The notes under the pieces: generated by a model
The model's database searches: none
Told to the model about the DNA's origin: nothing
Seen by the model: the letters and a program-made list of their open reading frames with translations, nothing else
Source: Actinomycetota bacterium
GTDB lineage: Bacteria; Actinomycetota; Actinomycetes; Propionibacteriales; Propionibacteriaceae
DNA: 64,000 nucleotides
NCBI GenBank assembly: GCA_020161015.1
Contig: JAIUOT010000037.1
Coordinates: 23,130 to 87,129, forward strand
Reading direction: 5' to 3'
Translations under genes and position numbers: made by a program
In this document: positions 1 through 10,194 of the stretch, one piece after another
Position numbering within the stretch: position 1 is the first letter of the stretch
How the letters are laid out: each line of letters begins with the position of its first letter

Positions 1-43
1 CGACCCGCGCGAACCCGTGGGCGTAGAGGTTGAAGAAGTCCAT
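1..43 (-). CDS. nadE: NAD(+) synthase, glutamine-dependent; first 14 codons only
   Basis: Only the N-terminus lies in the window; the gene runs off the left edge on the minus strand. The reverse complement from 43 reads MDFFNLYAHGFARV. This matches the usual opening of actinobacterial glutamine-dependent NAD+ synthetases, whose N-terminal nitrilase-like amidase domain begins Dx(Y/F)xxYxHGFxRVAAC. The enzyme makes NAD from nicotinate adenine dinucleotide, ATP and glutamine. The call rests on 14 residues and is a recognition of a signature, not an alignment. It is divergent from the hydrolase at 114, with about 70 bp between them for two promoters. Confidence 0.6.
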   Translation of the reverse strand, partial: MDFFNLYAHGFARV

Positions 44-113
44 GACAGCGCTCCTGGCTCCGGTGTGGCCTCAGCATGCCACGGCTGGGCGGTCGATCGA
101 CGAGACTGTACCC

Positions 114-794
114 ATGAGCGAGGTGCTGCGCGGGGAGACGCCGGACGGGCCCGGCGAGCTCGTGCTCGACGAGGCGGCCACGCCGACGGCCGCGGTGGTG
201 CTCGGACACGGTGCCGGGGGCAGCGAGGACGCCTGGGACCTCGCCCTCCTCGCGCGGGAACTGCCCGCGGCGGGCATCAGCGTCGCCCGGTACCGGCAGC
301 CGTGGCTGGTCGCGGGGCGGAAGGTCGCCGGGCCGCCGGCCTCCCTCGATCGCGCCTGGGTGCCGGCCGTCTCCGTCCTGCGTGAGCGATGGTCGGGCAC
401 GCCGCTGTTCGTCGGCGGGCGCAGCGCGGGTGCCCGGTGCGCCTGCCGCTGCCTCGACGCGGCGGACGCGGGTCTCGTCCTGCTGTCCTTCCCGCTGCAC
501 CCCCCGGGCAAGCCGCACAAGAGCCGCGTGGCCGAACTGGCCGCGACGACCCGCCCCGTCCTCGTCCTCCAGGGCGCCGGTGACCCGTTCGGGACGCCGG
601 CCGACGTGGCGCGGGCGCTCGCCGACGCCGGCTACGCGGGCGAGCGCATCGTCGGCGTGCCCGGGGCCACCCACTCCCTCGCCCCGGCGAAGAGCCTGCC
701 GGCCCCGGCGGTGGCCGAGCGCGAACAGCTCCTGGTCGGTGCGGTGGTCACCTTCATCGCCGACGTGCTGGAGCCGGTGCCCTCCGCCGAGTAG
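114..794 (+). CDS. Small alpha/beta hydrolase (KANL3/TEX30-like)
   Basis: A 226-residue single-domain alpha/beta hydrolase. The strand-turn GHGAGG near residue 30 supplies the oxyanion region. GGRSAGAR (about residue 105) is the nucleophile elbow with Ser, QGAGDPFG carries the acidic residue and GATHSL the His, so the triad is complete. The family (dienelactone-hydrolase-like, KANL3/TEX30 type) is widespread in actinobacteria and has no agreed substrate. The frame is open further upstream to 30, but the MSEVLRG start at 114 gives the family length and the extra residues look non-coding. It is divergent from nadE and convergent with ogt. Confidence 0.7.
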   Translation: MSEVLRGETPDGPGELVLDEAATPTAAVVLGHGAGGSEDAWDLALLARELPAAGISVARYRQPWLVAGRKVAGPPASLDRAWVPAVSVLRERWSGTPLFVGGRSAGARCACRCLDAADAGLVLLSFPLHPPGKPHKSRVAELAATTRPVLVLQGAGDPFGTPADVARALADAGYAGERIVGVPGATHSLAPAKSLPAPAVAEREQLLVGAVVTFIADVLEPVPSAE

Positions 795-878
795 CCGGAG
801 GCTGTCGCACTCCGAGGGCGATCGGCGGCCCGCCCGCCCGGATCGACCCGCACCACGACACCGGGCGGCCGGATCGCG

Positions 879-1406
879 TCACGCCGGCGGCGCCGCTGAC
901 GGGCGGCCGGCGGCCTCCCGTGCCAGCAACGATCGCTTGACGTCGACGCCCCAGGCGAACCCTCCGAGGCTGCCGTCGCCGCGCAGCACCCGGTGGCACG
1001 GCACGAACAGCGCCGGCGCGTTGCTCGCGCAGATGCTCGCCGCCGCCCGGACGGCCTTCGCGTTGCCGAGGGCCGCCGCGAACTCCGCGTAGCTCAGCGG
1101 CGCTCCCGGCGGGATCCGTCGCAGTCGGTCCCAGCCGCTGCGGCGCCACGGGCTGCCCGCCTGCCGGACGGGAACGGCGTCCAGCGCCGCGGGGTCGCCG
1201 GCGTAGTAGGCGCGCACGGCGGCCACCGGCCCGGCGACCTCGGCGTGATCGGAGGGCACGATCGCCACGTCGGTGGGGCGCTCGCCGGGAGGCAGGCGGG
1301 CGAGGATCGACCCGGTGTCGTCGGTCCAGCCGGACGCCAGGACGACGCCGTCGTCGGCCAGCAGGGTGAAGGGGCCGTCCGGGGTGTCGAGGGTGGTCAG
1401 CTTCAC
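879..1406 (-). CDS. ogt: Methylated-DNA--protein-cysteine methyltransferase (Ogt)
   Basis: A 175-residue suicide repair protein that removes alkyl groups from O6-alkylguanine onto its own cysteine. FVPCHRVL at residues 134-141 is the active-site signature, with acceptor Cys137; the preceding [10 protein letters not shown] helix-turn-helix contacts DNA. The start is a GTG at 1406 that overlaps the TGA of the upstream Ada-AlkA gene in a GTGA arrangement. A GGAAGGA ribosome site lies 7 nt before it, inside the upstream coding sequence, so the two proteins are translationally coupled. Together they form a two-gene alkylation-repair operon. Confidence 0.93.
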   Translation of the reverse strand: MKLTTLDTPDGPFTLLADDGVVLASGWTDDTGSILARLPPGERPTDVAIVPSDHAEVAGPVAAVRAYYAGDPAALDAVPVRQAGSPWRRSGWDRLRRIPPGAPLSYAEFAAALGNAKAVRAAASICASNAPALFVPCHRVLRGDGSLGGFAWGVDVKRSLLAREAAGRPSAAPPA

Positions 1407-2884
1407 GGTGAATTCCTTCCGGTCGATGCCCGCCACAGGTGGAGGCCGGCGTAGGAGCGCCACGGGGCGACGGTCGTCCCCCAGGCGGCGAGTTCGCGGG
1501 GGCCCTCGGGCAGCCCGAGGCGCCGGGCCCCTGCCCGGAGCGCGACGTCCCCGGTGAGCAGCAGGTCCGGATGGCCCAGCACCCGCATGGCCACGTAGTC
1601 GGCGGTCCAGGCGCCGATGCCACGCTCGGCGACCAGCCTCGCGCGCTGGTCGGCGGGGTCGTCCCCGATGCCGAGCTCGAGCTCCCCGGACGCCAGCCGG
1701 CGGCAGACGCCGACGATCGCGTCGATCCGGGCGCGCGGACCGGTGAGCACCTGCGGGCCGTGCTCCGCGATGGCGGCGGGGGAGGGGAACAGGGTGGTGA
1801 GCGCCCCGGACGGCTCCGCGACCGGGCTGCCGAGGGCCGTGGCGAGGCGACTGAGGTGCGTGCGGGCGGCGGCCACCGACACCTGCTGGCCGACGAGCGC
1901 ACGGATCAGCAGCTCGTGGGCGTCGACGGCCCCCGGCAGCCGGATTCCCGGTGTGGCACGCACGGACGGCGCCAGCGCACCGTCCCGGCGCAGGGCGTCG
2001 TCGATGCCGACCGGATCCGCGTCCGCGTCGAACAGGCGCCGCACGCGCGCGACGAGCGGACCCAGGTCGGACAGCGCCGCCAGCCGGGCGTCCAGGAGCA
2101 GTCGCGCCCCGTCCCAGCGCACGGAGAAGTCCGCCGGGCCGGCCGGCAGCAGCAGCGTCCGGGAGTAGTGGTCGGGGCCGGCCAGCTCGACCCCCGGCAC
2201 CGCGCGGGCGGCCAGCCAGGCGAACACCCCGGCGGCGTCGAATGGAAGCCGGACGGGCAGCGCGAGCGCGACCCGCGTCCCCGGCGCCGGAGAGCCCGCC
2301 GACGTGGCGGGCGAGGTGGCCCGCCGGCCGGGACGCGTGGCGCGCACCTGCGACGGCGTCCGGTCGTAGAGCGCCGTGATGGTGTCGTTGAACTGGCGGA
2401 TGCTGCCGAAACCGGCAGCGAAGGCGATGTCGCTCACCGGGAGGTCGGTGGCCACCAGCAGCTGCCGGGCCGTCTGCGCCCGGTGCGCGCGCGCCAGGGC
2501 CAGCGGGGACGCGCCGAGCTCTGCGCCGAGCAGCCGGTTGAGGTGACGCGCGGTGTAGCCGAGCCGTGACGCGAGTCCCCCGACCCCCTCCCGCTCGACG
2601 ACACCGTCGGCGATGAGGCGCATCGCCCGGGCGGCCACGTCGGAGCGGGTGTTCCACTCCGGTGAGCCCGGGACGGCGTCCGGCAGGCAGCGCTTGCACG
2701 CCCGGTAGCCCGCCTCGTGCGCCGCGGCGCCGGTGGGGAAGAACTCGACGTTGCGTGCCAGGGGAGTGCGCGCCGGGCAGGACGGGCGGCAGTAGATGCC
2801 GGTCGTGCGCACGGCCAGGACGAACGCGCCGTCGAAGCGGGCGTCGCGGGTGGCGACCGCCCGGTACCGTTGCGCGAAGTCCAT
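1403..2884 (-). CDS. Ada-type regulator fused to AlkA DNA-3-methyladenine glycosylase
   Basis: A 493-residue three-part protein. Residues 1-75 are the Ada methylphosphotriester domain with its four zinc cysteines, C32, C36 (YCRPSCPAR), C63 and C66 (ACKRC); C32 is the expected methyl acceptor. Residues about 80-180 are an AraC-type double helix-turn-helix ([15 protein letters not shown]). The rest is AlkA: an N-terminal AlkA domain and a HhH-GPD glycosylase core ([15 protein letters not shown], then a helix-hairpin-helix near [14 protein letters not shown]) with the catalytic Asp in [10 protein letters not shown]. The family senses methyl phosphotriesters, activates its own operon and excises 3-methyladenine. 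The start at 2884 ([10 protein letters not shown]) matches homologues; two upstream in-frame Met codons (2917, 2896) are less likely. Ogt follows, overlapping by 4 nt. Confidence 0.9.
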   Translation of the reverse strand: MDFAQRYRAVATRDARFDGAFVLAVRTTGIYCRPSCPARTPLARNVEFFPTGAAAHEAGYRACKRCLPDAVPGSPEWNTRSDVAARAMRLIADGVVEREGVGGLASRLGYTARHLNRLLGAELGASPLALARAHRAQTARQLLVATDLPVSDIAFAAGFGSIRQFNDTITALYDRTPSQVRATRPGRRATSPATSAGSPAPGTRVALALPVRLPFDAAGVFAWLAARAVPGVELAGPDHYSRTLLLPAGPADFSVRWDGARLLLDARLAALSDLGPLVARVRRLFDADADPVGIDDALRRDGALAPSVRATPGIRLPGAVDAHELLIRALVGQQVSVAAARTHLSRLATALGSPVAEPSGALTTLFPSPAAIAEHGPQVLTGPRARIDAIVGVCRRLASGELELGIGDDPADQRARLVAERGIGAWTADYVAMRVLGHPDLLLTGDVALRAGARRLGLPEGPRELAAWGTTVAPWRSYAGLHLWRASTGRNSP

Positions 2885-3070
2885 GCCGTTCAGCATGGCA
2901 TGCCGCCCGACCGACAACTAGCGGAAATCGGACGTGGCCGTCCTGCATCCGGAAAGGCCGGGAAGCGGCAGCCCCGGGTGCCGCAGGCACGGCCCTGGGT
3001 GCGGTGGCCTGCCCAGATGCGCCCGCGACCGGCAGAATGAGCACCGCCCACATCGCAACCAGGGGGAAGA

Positions 3071-3706
3071 GTGGACCAGGACGTCAGGGAAGCTGCGCGC
3101 CATGCGACCGCTGTCCGCGTCGGCCGGGACCTCGCTTCCGAGGAGGACCTGGCGACCCTCCTCGGGATTGCGGAGCACGGGCTGGGTGAGCTCTTCGACG
3201 GGGAGTGCACGATCCAGGTCGGAGTTCGGGTCGATCCACCGGTGGGTGAGGTCCCCGAGTGGATCCCGTCGGAGGGGCTGCGCGACGAGGTGGCCTCGGG
3301 CCTGGCCAGCACGCCGACGCCCGACGTCTGGCACGAGCGTCCGGGCATCCTGCTCGTACCCCACAGCGCCAGCGGGGTGTGTCGTGCCTGGGTGCAGTTC
3401 CCCGTCCCCCGTCGGGTCAGCGTCGAGGAACTGATCATCGGCGACCTGTTCGCGCAGGCCTTCGCCATCGCGGTGGACCGGCTGGCCAGCGAGGATTCGG
3501 CGGCCCGGCGTGAGGCGCAGCTGCGGGACGCGGTCGAGGCGCACAGGATCATCGGGCAGGCCACCGGAATCCTCATGGAACGTCACCGGCTCACCGCTGC
3601 ACTGGCTTTCGACCGGTTGAGGACGGCGAGCCAGAACCGGAACATCAAGGTCAGGGAGATCGCTGGACGCATGGTCGACACCGGCCTGGAACCTGATCAG
3701 GCGTGA
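3071..3706 (+). CDS. GAF-like plus ANTAR domain antitermination regulator
   Basis: A 211-residue protein starting with GTG at 3071 behind a purine-rich AGGGGGAAGA. Residues about 20-150 resemble a GAF sensor fold. Residues about 155-208 are an ANTAR domain ([17 protein letters not shown], then [13 protein letters not shown]), an RNA-binding module that prevents termination at paired hairpins in target leaders. The C-terminal half is strikingly similar to the end of the hybrid kinase encoded at 20240-23395, sharing [21 protein letters not shown] and ASQNRN, so the two are paralogues that may share RNA targets. It has no receiver domain, so it is presumably controlled by ligand or by partner proteins. 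It stands alone, divergent from the DNA-repair operon. Confidence 0.85.
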   Translation: MDQDVREAARHATAVRVGRDLASEEDLATLLGIAEHGLGELFDGECTIQVGVRVDPPVGEVPEWIPSEGLRDEVASGLASTPTPDVWHERPGILLVPHSASGVCRAWVQFPVPRRVSVEELIIGDLFAQAFAIAVDRLASEDSAARREAQLRDAVEAHRIIGQATGILMERHRLTAALAFDRLRTASQNRNIKVREIAGRMVDTGLEPDQA

Positions 3707-3896
3707 GGACCGCGCGGCCGGCGGCCGGGTGCTGCCCGCCGCCCGGTTTGACCCCTCAGCCCGAGGGCCCGTATTCTTGACCCTCGGTGCTCACTGTGCG
3801 GCTTTGCGTCGCCGGGAGCATGACCCAAAGCGCAGGACACCCGCGAAGTCGGGGTGAGCGCGCTTGTCGGAAAGAGCTTAGGGAAGTAGGTCGGGC

Positions 3897-4205
3897 GTGT
3901 ACGCGATCGTGCGCAGTGGTGGCCGCCAGCACAAGGTTGCTGTGGGCGACATCGTGGAGATCGACAAGGTCGAGGCGAAGGCCGGCGACAGCGTTTCGCT
4001 GACCCCGCTGCTTCTCGTCGACGGCGACAAGATCACCGCGGATGCGAAGAAGCTCGGCAAGGCGAGTGTCACCGCAGAGGTGATCGCCGAGACCAAGGGT
4101 CCGAAGATCCGGATCATCAAGTTCAAGAACAAGACCGGCTACAAGAAGCGCCAGGGTCACCGCCAGCGGTACACCCAGGTCAAGGTCACCGGGATCGAGA
4201 GCTGA
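3897..4205 (+). CDS. rplU: 50S ribosomal protein L21
   Basis: 102 residues, full length. The N-terminus [13 protein letters not shown] and the C-terminal [22 protein letters not shown] are the L21 signatures. It starts with GTG at 3897, the usual actinobacterial choice (VYAIVR). L21 binds 23S rRNA in the large subunit. It is followed after 10 nt by rpmA, the near-universal pairing, and the rplU-rpmA transcript ends at the hairpin at 4495-4523. The 190 bp upstream (3707-3896) presumably holds the promoter and leader. Confidence 0.98.
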   Translation: MYAIVRSGGRQHKVAVGDIVEIDKVEAKAGDSVSLTPLLLVDGDKITADAKKLGKASVTAEVIAETKGPKIRIIKFKNKTGYKKRQGHRQRYTQVKVTGIES

Positions 4206-4215
4206 GGCTACTGAC

Positions 4216-4476
4216 ATGGCACACAAGAAGGGCGCATCGTCCTCCCGCAACGGTCGCGACTCCAACGCGCAGCGGCTCGGCGTCAAGCGGTTCGGTGGCG
4301 AGCAGGTGAACGCCGGCGAGATCATCGTCCGCCAGCGCGGCACCCACTTCCACCCGGGTGAGGGCGTGGGTCGCGGTGGCGACGACACCCTGTTCGCCCT
4401 CCGTCCCGGCAAGGTCGAGTTCGGCACCCGTCGCGGACGTCGCGTGGTGAACATCGCGATCGAGGACGCCGAGTAG
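4216..4476 (+). CDS. rpmA: 50S ribosomal protein L27
   Basis: 86 residues, complete. [21 protein letters not shown] at the N-terminus reaches into the peptidyl-transferase centre, and [20 protein letters not shown] is the conserved core. There is no N-terminal extension of the kind cleaved in Firmicutes, as expected for actinobacteria. It is co-transcribed with rplU, and obgE follows one gene later, the usual L21-L27-Obg neighbourhood. Confidence 0.98.
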   Translation: MAHKKGASSSRNGRDSNAQRLGVKRFGGEQVNAGEIIVRQRGTHFHPGEGVGRGGDDTLFALRPGKVEFGTRRGRRVVNIAIEDAE

Positions 4477-4494
4477 GCGAACCCACAGCACGGC

Positions 4495-4523
4495 AAGAGG
4501 CGGTCCCACCGGGGCCGCCTCTT
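4495..4523 (+). terminator. Intrinsic terminator-like hairpin after rpmA
   Basis: Perfect 9-bp inverted repeat AAGAGGCGG / CCGCCTCTT around an 11-nt loop, starting 18 nt after the rpmA stop. The right arm ends in CTCTTCTGCGTT, a weak U-rich tail typical of high-GC terminators. It separates the ribosomal pair from the lipoprotein gene, which has its own promoter box at 4590. Confidence 0.75.
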
Positions 4524-4589
4524 CTGCGTTCCCGAACGGTCCTGCCCGTGCCGGTCGGCGGACGCCCCGGGTGCCGACGGGCCGGCGGT

Positions 4590-4595
4590 TATGCT
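4590..4595 (+). promoter_or_regulatory. TATGCT -10 box, leaderless-type promoter
   Basis: TATGCT ends 7 nt before the ATG at 4603, so transcription would begin at or next to the start codon. This favours 4603 over the ATG at 4591, which lies inside the box. Confidence 0.5.
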
Positions 4596-4602
4596 CGGCG
4601 AC

Positions 4603-5478
4603 ATGCTCCGCACCGGCCGGATCGGCGTCGTCGCCCTCGTGGCCGTCCTGGCGCTGGCGCTCACGGCCTGCGACGCCCGCGGGACGGTCGAGGTGCGTTC
4701 CCCGGACGAGGTGGTGCTCGACGTGACCCTCGGCGGGATCACCCGGCGCACCTGCCGCGGCATCGGGGACGCCTCCCCCAAGGTGACTGTCGACCTGCGG
4801 GCGGCGAGCGGCGGAAGCTGGGAGTGCCGGGTCACCGGGACGATCAGCCCGGCGGACCTCCTGGTGCTCGACGTTGTGGCCATGGACGACTACTACGTCG
4901 TCACAGCGAACGTCGGCGGCGACATCCAGCCCGGGGCCATCGACGTGACCCTGGAGCTGCCCGGGCGGGTGCTGGCCGCCAGCGGGGGCACGGTGGAGGG
5001 CAACACGGTCCGGTTCACCGGAGACGCGACCGACGTGTTCGCCGGAAACGTCCGCGTTCTCGCCAAGGCCGGCCCGGAGGTTCCGTGGGGGCCGGTGGGC
5101 GGTGCGATCGGCCTGCTCGTCGGCGTGCTCGGCACCCTGGTGGGACTGCGGTGGCGCAGGGCGGCGCGCACCCGCGCGGCGGAGGCGGCGACGGAACTGG
5201 CGCCGGCCGACGCCGATCCGGTCCCCGACGCGGCGGTCGACACCGCTGAGGCGTTCGCTCCACCGGCCGCCGTACCGGACGAGGCCTGGGCCCGGGTGGC
5301 GCAGGATCCGGCGACGGAAGCCCCACGGCCCGCCCGGAGACCTGTCGACCCCACCTACTGGTCGCACCCGCCCGCGGCCCCGGCGTCCGCCCCCGGGCCG
5401 GCGCCCGCGCCCCCGGGCCCGCCAGGTGCCGGCCGTCCGGACACCTCGATGTGGGCGCCGCCCGCGACGCGGGGATGA
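4603..5478 (+). CDS. LppM-like lipoprotein with C-terminal membrane helix
   Basis: A 291-residue exported protein. The signal peptide ends in a lipobox, LALTAC, at about residue 22, so it is lipidated. The body (about 25-155) resembles the beta-rich LppM domain of mycobacteria, with paired cysteines (TCRGIG, WECRVTG). A transmembrane helix follows (about 164-186, VGGAIGLLVGVLGTLVGL). The C-terminus is Ala/Pro-rich and charged (last about 100 residues), probably disordered and cytoplasmic. Function is unknown; M. tuberculosis LppM affects phagocytosis, but that role need not apply here. The start at 4603 is supported by a leaderless-type -10 box. Confidence 0.6.
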   Translation: MLRTGRIGVVALVAVLALALTACDARGTVEVRSPDEVVLDVTLGGITRRTCRGIGDASPKVTVDLRAASGGSWECRVTGTISPADLLVLDVVAMDDYYVVTANVGGDIQPGAIDVTLELPGRVLAASGGTVEGNTVRFTGDATDVFAGNVRVLAKAGPEVPWGPVGGAIGLLVGVLGTLVGLRWRRAARTRAAEAATELAPADADPVPDAAVDTAEAFAPPAAVPDEAWARVAQDPATEAPRPARRPVDPTYWSHPPAAPASAPGPAPAPPGPPGAGRPDTSMWAPPATRG

Positions 5479-5581
5479 GGCCGGGCGGCCCGGCTCGGTC
5501 GCGCGCGGGGCGGGCCGATAGACTGGTCGCCGCGTGCCGTCCGTCTGGACGGTGACCGCCCGTCGCACCGAAAGCTCGCTC

Positions 5582-7081
5582 GTGGCCATTCCCTCCTTCA
5601 TCGACCGGACCGTGCTGACCGTTGCCGCAGGCAACGGCGGGCACGGCTGCGCGTCCATCCGGCGGGAGAAGTTCAAGCCGCTGGGGGGCCCGGACGGCGG
5701 CAACGGCGGCAACGGCGGCTCGATCATCCTGCGGGTCGATCCCGGCCTGACCACGCTGGTGGAGTTCCACCGGCAGTCGGTGCGCCGGGCGAGCAACGGG
5801 CAGCCCGGACGCGGTGACTTCAACAACGGCGCCAACGGCGAGGACGTGGTCCTGGCCGTGCCCGACGGCACGGTCGTCTCCGACGCCCACACCGGTACGG
5901 TGCTGGCCGACCTCGTCGGCCCGGACGCGGAGGTCGTGATCGCCGCGGGCGGACGCGGGGGCCTGGGCAACGCTGCGCTCGCTTCGGCGGCCCGCAAGGC
6001 GCCCGGCTTCGCGCTGCTGGGTGAGGAGGGCGAGTCCCGCCAGATCACCCTGGAGCTCAAGGTCGTCGCCGATGTCGGCCTCGTCGGATTCCCCAGCGCC
6101 GGCAAGTCGTCGCTGATCGCCGCCATCTCCCGCGCGCGCCCCAAGATCGCCGACTACCCGTTCACGACCCTGGTGCCGAACCTCGGCGTCGTCGTCGCCG
6201 GGGCCACCACCTTCACCGTCGCCGACGTGCCGGGCCTGATCGAGGGCGCGAGCGAGGGACGCGGCCTCGGCCACGACTTCCTGCGCCACATCGAGCGCTG
6301 CCAGGCGATCGTCCACGTCGTCGACTGCGCGACCTACGAGCCCGGCCGCGACCCGCTGACCGACCTGGACGTGATCGAGGCGGAGCTGACCGCCCACGGC
6401 GGGCTGGAGGACCGTCCGCGGATGGTCGTGCTGAACAAGGTGGACATCCCCGATGCCGCGGAACTCGCCGCCCTGGTGACCGACGACGTCGCCGCGCGGG
6501 GGCTGCCGGTGTTCGCCGTCTCGACCAAGACCGGCGCAGGGCTCCAGGCGCTCACCTTCGCGCTGGCCGAACTGGTGGCCCAGCGGCGCAAGGAGACCGC
6601 CCGCACGCCCGCACCGCGGATCGTCATCCGCCCCGAGCCGGTCTCCTCCGGACCGGAGTTCACCATCACCCGCCAGGGCGACGGCGAGGGCGGCTTCGTC
6701 TGGCGGGTCCGCGGCGACAAGCCTGAGCGCTGGGTGCGGCAGACCGACTTCGGCAACGCAGAAGCCGTCGGGTACCTCGCCGACCGGTTCGCGCGGCTGG
6801 GGGTCGAGGAGGAACTGCTCGCCATGGGCGCCCTGGCCGGCGACGCGGTCGCGATCGGGGCGGAGAACCCGGTCGTCTTCGACTTCGCGCCGCAGGTCGA
6901 GATCGGCGCGGAGATCCTGTCGAGGCGCGGCGAGGACCAGCGCCTCACCACAGAGCGGCCCGCGGCCCAGCGGCGCCGCGTCCGCGACGCGGAGTACCAC
7001 GCGGCCAAGGCTGCGGAACGCGAGGCGCAGGACTACACCCGCCTGGCAGCGGAGGGGTTCGAGGACGACGACGATGAGTAG
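5582..7081 (+). CDS. obgE: GTPase Obg (ribosome assembly, stress)
   Basis: A 499-residue Obg GTPase. The glycine-rich Obg domain comprises residues 1-160 ([30 protein letters not shown]). The G domain follows with P-loop [20 protein letters not shown] (G3), NKVD (G4) and a G5 region near STKTG. Next come an OCT domain ([18 protein letters not shown]) and a charged tail of actinobacterial type. It acts on the 50S subunit and in growth control. Start: GTG at 5582 gives the standard V-A-I-P-S-F-I-D opening. An in-frame GTG at 5534 sits 9 nt after a TAGACT box (5519-5524) and cannot be excluded. Its stop overlaps the proB start by 8 nt. Confidence 0.95.
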   Translation: MAIPSFIDRTVLTVAAGNGGHGCASIRREKFKPLGGPDGGNGGNGGSIILRVDPGLTTLVEFHRQSVRRASNGQPGRGDFNNGANGEDVVLAVPDGTVVSDAHTGTVLADLVGPDAEVVIAAGGRGGLGNAALASAARKAPGFALLGEEGESRQITLELKVVADVGLVGFPSAGKSSLIAAISRARPKIADYPFTTLVPNLGVVVAGATTFTVADVPGLIEGASEGRGLGHDFLRHIERCQAIVHVVDCATYEPGRDPLTDLDVIEAELTAHGGLEDRPRMVVLNKVDIPDAAELAALVTDDVAARGLPVFAVSTKTGAGLQALTFALAELVAQRRKETARTPAPRIVIRPEPVSSGPEFTITRQGDGEGGFVWRVRGDKPERWVRQTDFGNAEAVGYLADRFARLGVEEELLAMGALAGDAVAIGAENPVVFDFAPQVEIGAEILSRRGEDQRLTTERPAAQRRRVRDAEYHAAKAAEREAQDYTRLAAEGFEDDDDE

Positions 7082-8222
7082 CGCCCTCGCCCGCGACGCG
7101 CTGCGCACCGAGATCACCACCGCTCGCCGGCTGGTGGTGAAGGTCGGCTCCTCCTCGCTGACCGACGCCTCCGGTGCCCTCGACATGTCCCGGCTGGAGA
7201 CCCTGGTGGACGCCCTCGCGGCCGCGCGGGCGCGCGGCCAGGACGTGGTGCTGGTGTCCTCCGGCGCCATGGCGACCGGCATGGGCCCGCTGCGGCTCAA
7301 GCACCGTCCGCGAGACCTGGCCAGCAAGCAGGCCGCGGCTGCGGTGGGGCAGAGCCTGCTGGTGGGACGGTACGGCTCACTGTTCGCCCGCTACGACCTC
7401 ACCGTCGGCCAGGTGCTGCTGACCGTCGAGGACGTGGCCCGCCAGGACCACTACCGCAACGCGCTGCGCACGTTCACCCGGCTGCTCGAGCTCGGCGTGG
7501 TGCCGATCGTCAACGAGAACGACACCGTGGCCACCCACGAGATCCGCTTCGGCGACAACGACCGGCTCGCCGCCCTCGTCGCCCACCTCGTCGGTGCGGA
7601 CGCCCTGGTGCTGCTCAGCGACGTGGAGTCGCTGTACACCGAGCACCCGTCCAGCCCGAACGCGCGGCCGATCGCCGTCGTGCCGGACATCGAGGAGCTC
7701 ACCGTCGACACCTCCGGGCGCGGTGCCGAGATCGGCACCGGCGGCATGGCGACCAAGCTCCAGGCCGCGCGGATCGCGACCGCTTCCGGCATCCCGGTGG
7801 TGCTGGCCGCCGCGTCCCGGGTGTCGGCGGCCCTGGCCGGCGAGCCGGTCGGCACGCTGTTCGAGGCGACCGGCAAGCGGCGCGCGCGAAAGTTGATGTG
7901 GCTGGCCTACGCCTCCGTCTCCCAGGGGGAGCTGGTGCTGGACGCGGGCGCGGTGAAGGCCGTCACCGAGCGGAAGGCGTCCCTGCTCCCGGCCGGGATC
8001 ATCGAGGTGCGCGGCGCCTTCCGGGCCGGCGACCCGGTCCGGCTGGTGAGCGAGGCCGGCACGGTCGTCGCGCGCGGGCTCGTCGGGTACGACTCCGCCG
8101 ACCTGCCGGGCATCATCGGCCGCAGCACCCACGACCTGGTGGCCGAACGGGGGGCCGGCTTCGATCGGGAAGTGGTCCACCGTGACGACCTCATCGTGCG
8201 GGCGAGGAAGAAGAAGAGTTGA
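7074..8222 (+). CDS. proB: Glutamate 5-kinase
   Basis: 382 residues; first step of proline synthesis, phosphorylating glutamate to gamma-glutamyl phosphate. The amino-acid kinase domain shows [31 protein letters not shown] and [12 protein letters not shown]; a C-terminal PUA domain covers about 280-375. The ATG overlaps the end of obgE (ATGAGTAG), so translation is coupled. Its partner proA lies one gene downstream, separated by the SWEET-like gene. The TGA overlaps the TTG start of that gene. Confidence 0.96.
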   Translation: MSSALARDALRTEITTARRLVVKVGSSSLTDASGALDMSRLETLVDALAAARARGQDVVLVSSGAMATGMGPLRLKHRPRDLASKQAAAAVGQSLLVGRYGSLFARYDLTVGQVLLTVEDVARQDHYRNALRTFTRLLELGVVPIVNENDTVATHEIRFGDNDRLAALVAHLVGADALVLLSDVESLYTEHPSSPNARPIAVVPDIEELTVDTSGRGAEIGTGGMATKLQAARIATASGIPVVLAAASRVSAALAGEPVGTLFEATGKRRARKLMWLAYASVSQGELVLDAGAVKAVTERKASLLPAGIIEVRGAFRAGDPVRLVSEAGTVVARGLVGYDSADLPGIIGRSTHDLVAERGAGFDREVVHRDDLIVRARKKKS

Positions 8223-8899
8223 CCGGCGTCGAGATCCTCGGGTGGCTGGCCGCGCTCGTCGGTACGTCCCTGGGCCTGCCGCAGCTGGTCCGCCTGGTGC
8301 GCACGCGCAGCACGGCCGGGCTGTCGCTGCTCGCGTGGCAGGCGATCCTCACCCTGAACCTGATCTGGTTCGTCCACGGGGTGAAGATCGGCGCAGCGAA
8401 CATGAGCCTGCCGAACCTTCTCGCCCTCGCCACCACCGTGCCGGTGCTGGTGCTCATGAGCCGCGACCGCGGCCGTCCGCTGGCACGGGTGCTGTGGCCG
8501 AGCCTGCTGGGTGCCGCGCTGCTGATCACGATCGACCTGCTCACCACCGGCGGCGTGTTCGGGATGTTCTCCCTGGTGCCGGCGGCGCTGGCGAACCTCG
8601 GCCAGTGTGCGGAGGTGATCCGGGCCAGGGACGTCACCGGCCTGTCCCCGGTCTTCCTCGTGCTCGGCCTGGCGAACCAGCTGCTGTGGCTGTCGTGGGC
8701 GGTCGGGATCAGCGAGCCGTCCTCGATCATCTCCTCCGTGGCGATCACCGTGATCGTCACCTTCACCCTCGTCTGGTACACGCTGCGGCGTCTCGGGCTG
8801 CGCGCACTGTGGCCGTCGTCCGCGGCGTCGGTGGGCGACCTCGTCGCCGAGGCCGAACTGGCCGCGGACGATCCGGCGGGTTCCACCGCCGTATCCTGA
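8219..8899 (+). CDS. Seven-TM PQ-loop protein, SWEET-like transporter
   Basis: 226 residues with seven predicted membrane helices arranged 3-1-3. The first three-helix unit carries a PQ-loop signature, [19 protein letters not shown]; the second carries a degenerate copy, [18 protein letters not shown], with a single linker helix (about 95-115) between them. This is the eukaryotic SWEET/PQ-loop layout, whereas most bacterial SemiSWEETs have only one three-helix unit and dimerise. The substrate is unknown: sugars or amino acids are plausible. The start is TTG at 8219, overlapping the proB stop (TTGA), with a GAGGAAGAAG ribosome site just upstream. It sits between proB and proA. Confidence 0.7.
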   Translation: MTGVEILGWLAALVGTSLGLPQLVRLVRTRSTAGLSLLAWQAILTLNLIWFVHGVKIGAANMSLPNLLALATTVPVLVLMSRDRGRPLARVLWPSLLGAALLITIDLLTTGGVFGMFSLVPAALANLGQCAEVIRARDVTGLSPVFLVLGLANQLLWLSWAVGISEPSSIISSVAITVIVTFTLVWYTLRRLGLRALWPSSAASVGDLVAEAELAADDPAGSTAVS

Positions 8900-8904
8900 G
8901 CGGC

Positions 8905-10146
8905 ATGACCTTCGTTGACCAGGCCGTGCGCGCGCGCACGGCCGCCCGTGCGCTGGCCGTCCTCACCCGGGCACGCAAGGACGCCGCCCTGCACGCGATG
9001 GCCGACGCCCTGGCGGCCGCGTCCGACCCGGTGCTCGCCGCGAACGCCCTGGACGTCGACGCGGCCCGCGCCGCGGGCACCTCGGCCGCGCTGGTCGACC
9101 GGCTGACGCTGACCCCGTCCCGGCTCGACGCGATGGCGGCCGGCCTGCGGGCGCTGGCCGCCCTGCCCGACCCGGTGGGTGACGTGGTGCGCGGCTGGAC
9201 GAATCCCAACGGCGTCCGCGTGCGCCAGGTGCGGGTGCCGCTCGGCGTGGTCGGCATCATCTACGAGGCGCGGCCCAACGTGACCGCCGACGCCGCCGGC
9301 ATCTGCCTCAAGGCCGGCAACGCCGCGCTCCTGCGCGGCTCCTCGTCCACGATCAACTCCAACCGTGCGGTGATGGCGGCACTGCGGGCCGGGCTGGCGG
9401 CGGCGGGGCTGCCGGAGGACGCCGTGCAGCTCGTCGAGGGCGACCGCGGTGTCACCGGCGAGATGATGGCCGCCCGTGGCCTGGTCGACGTGCTGATCCC
9501 GCGCGGCGGCGCCGGCCTGATCAACGCCGTCGTCGACGGCTCCAAGGTTCCGGTCATCGAGACGGGCACCGGCAACTGCCACCTGTTCGTCGACGCGAGC
9601 GCAGACGAGGACATGGCGATCGCGATCATGCTGAACGCGAAGGTGCAGCGTCCCAGCGTCTGCAACGCGCTGGAGACCCTGCTCGTGCATGCCGACATCG
9701 CCGGCTCGTTCCTGCCCAGGGCGCTGGCGGCGCTCGCCGCGGCGGGGGTCACCGTGCACGGCACCCCGGCGGTCGCGGCGTACTCCGCGGACGTCGTCCC
9801 GGCCGGCCCGGACGAGTTCGACGACGAGTACCTCTCGCTCGACCTGGCCTGCGACGTCGTCGACGGCCTGGACGCCGCGATCGCGCACATCCGCGCCCAC
9901 ACCACCGGGCACTCCGAGACCATCGTCACCTCCGACCGCCGCTCGGCGGAGGTGTTCACCGCGGAGGTGGACGCTGCGGCGGTGCTGGTGAACGCGTCCT
10001 CGCGGTTCGTGGACGGGGGCGAGTTCGGGTTCGGCGCGGAGATCGGGATCTCGACCCAGAAGCTGCACGCCCGCGGTCCGATGGGACTGGTGGAGATGAC
10101 CTCGACCAAGTACGTCGTCGACGGCGACGGCCAGGTCCGGGCCTGA
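8905..10146 (+). CDS. proA: Gamma-glutamyl phosphate reductase
   Basis: 413 residues; reduces gamma-glutamyl phosphate to glutamate-5-semialdehyde with NADPH, the second step of proline synthesis. Signatures: [43 protein letters not shown] and the catalytic-Cys region [36 protein letters not shown] is near the C-terminus. It begins 5 nt after the SWEET-like gene and belongs to the obgE-proB run. The antisense frame is open but has no family features. Confidence 0.97.
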   Translation: MTFVDQAVRARTAARALAVLTRARKDAALHAMADALAAASDPVLAANALDVDAARAAGTSAALVDRLTLTPSRLDAMAAGLRALAALPDPVGDVVRGWTNPNGVRVRQVRVPLGVVGIIYEARPNVTADAAGICLKAGNAALLRGSSSTINSNRAVMAALRAGLAAAGLPEDAVQLVEGDRGVTGEMMAARGLVDVLIPRGGAGLINAVVDGSKVPVIETGTGNCHLFVDASADEDMAIAIMLNAKVQRPSVCNALETLLVHADIAGSFLPRALAALAAAGVTVHGTPAVAAYSADVVPAGPDEFDDEYLSLDLACDVVDGLDAAIAHIRAHTTGHSETIVTSDRRSAEVFTAEVDAAAVLVNASSRFVDGGEFGFGAEIGISTQKLHARGPMGLVEMTSTKYVVDGDGQVRA

Positions 10147-10194
10147 CCGTCCGGGTCGCAGGGTCGGGGGGCGCGCCGGGAAGCGGCCCGCGTG

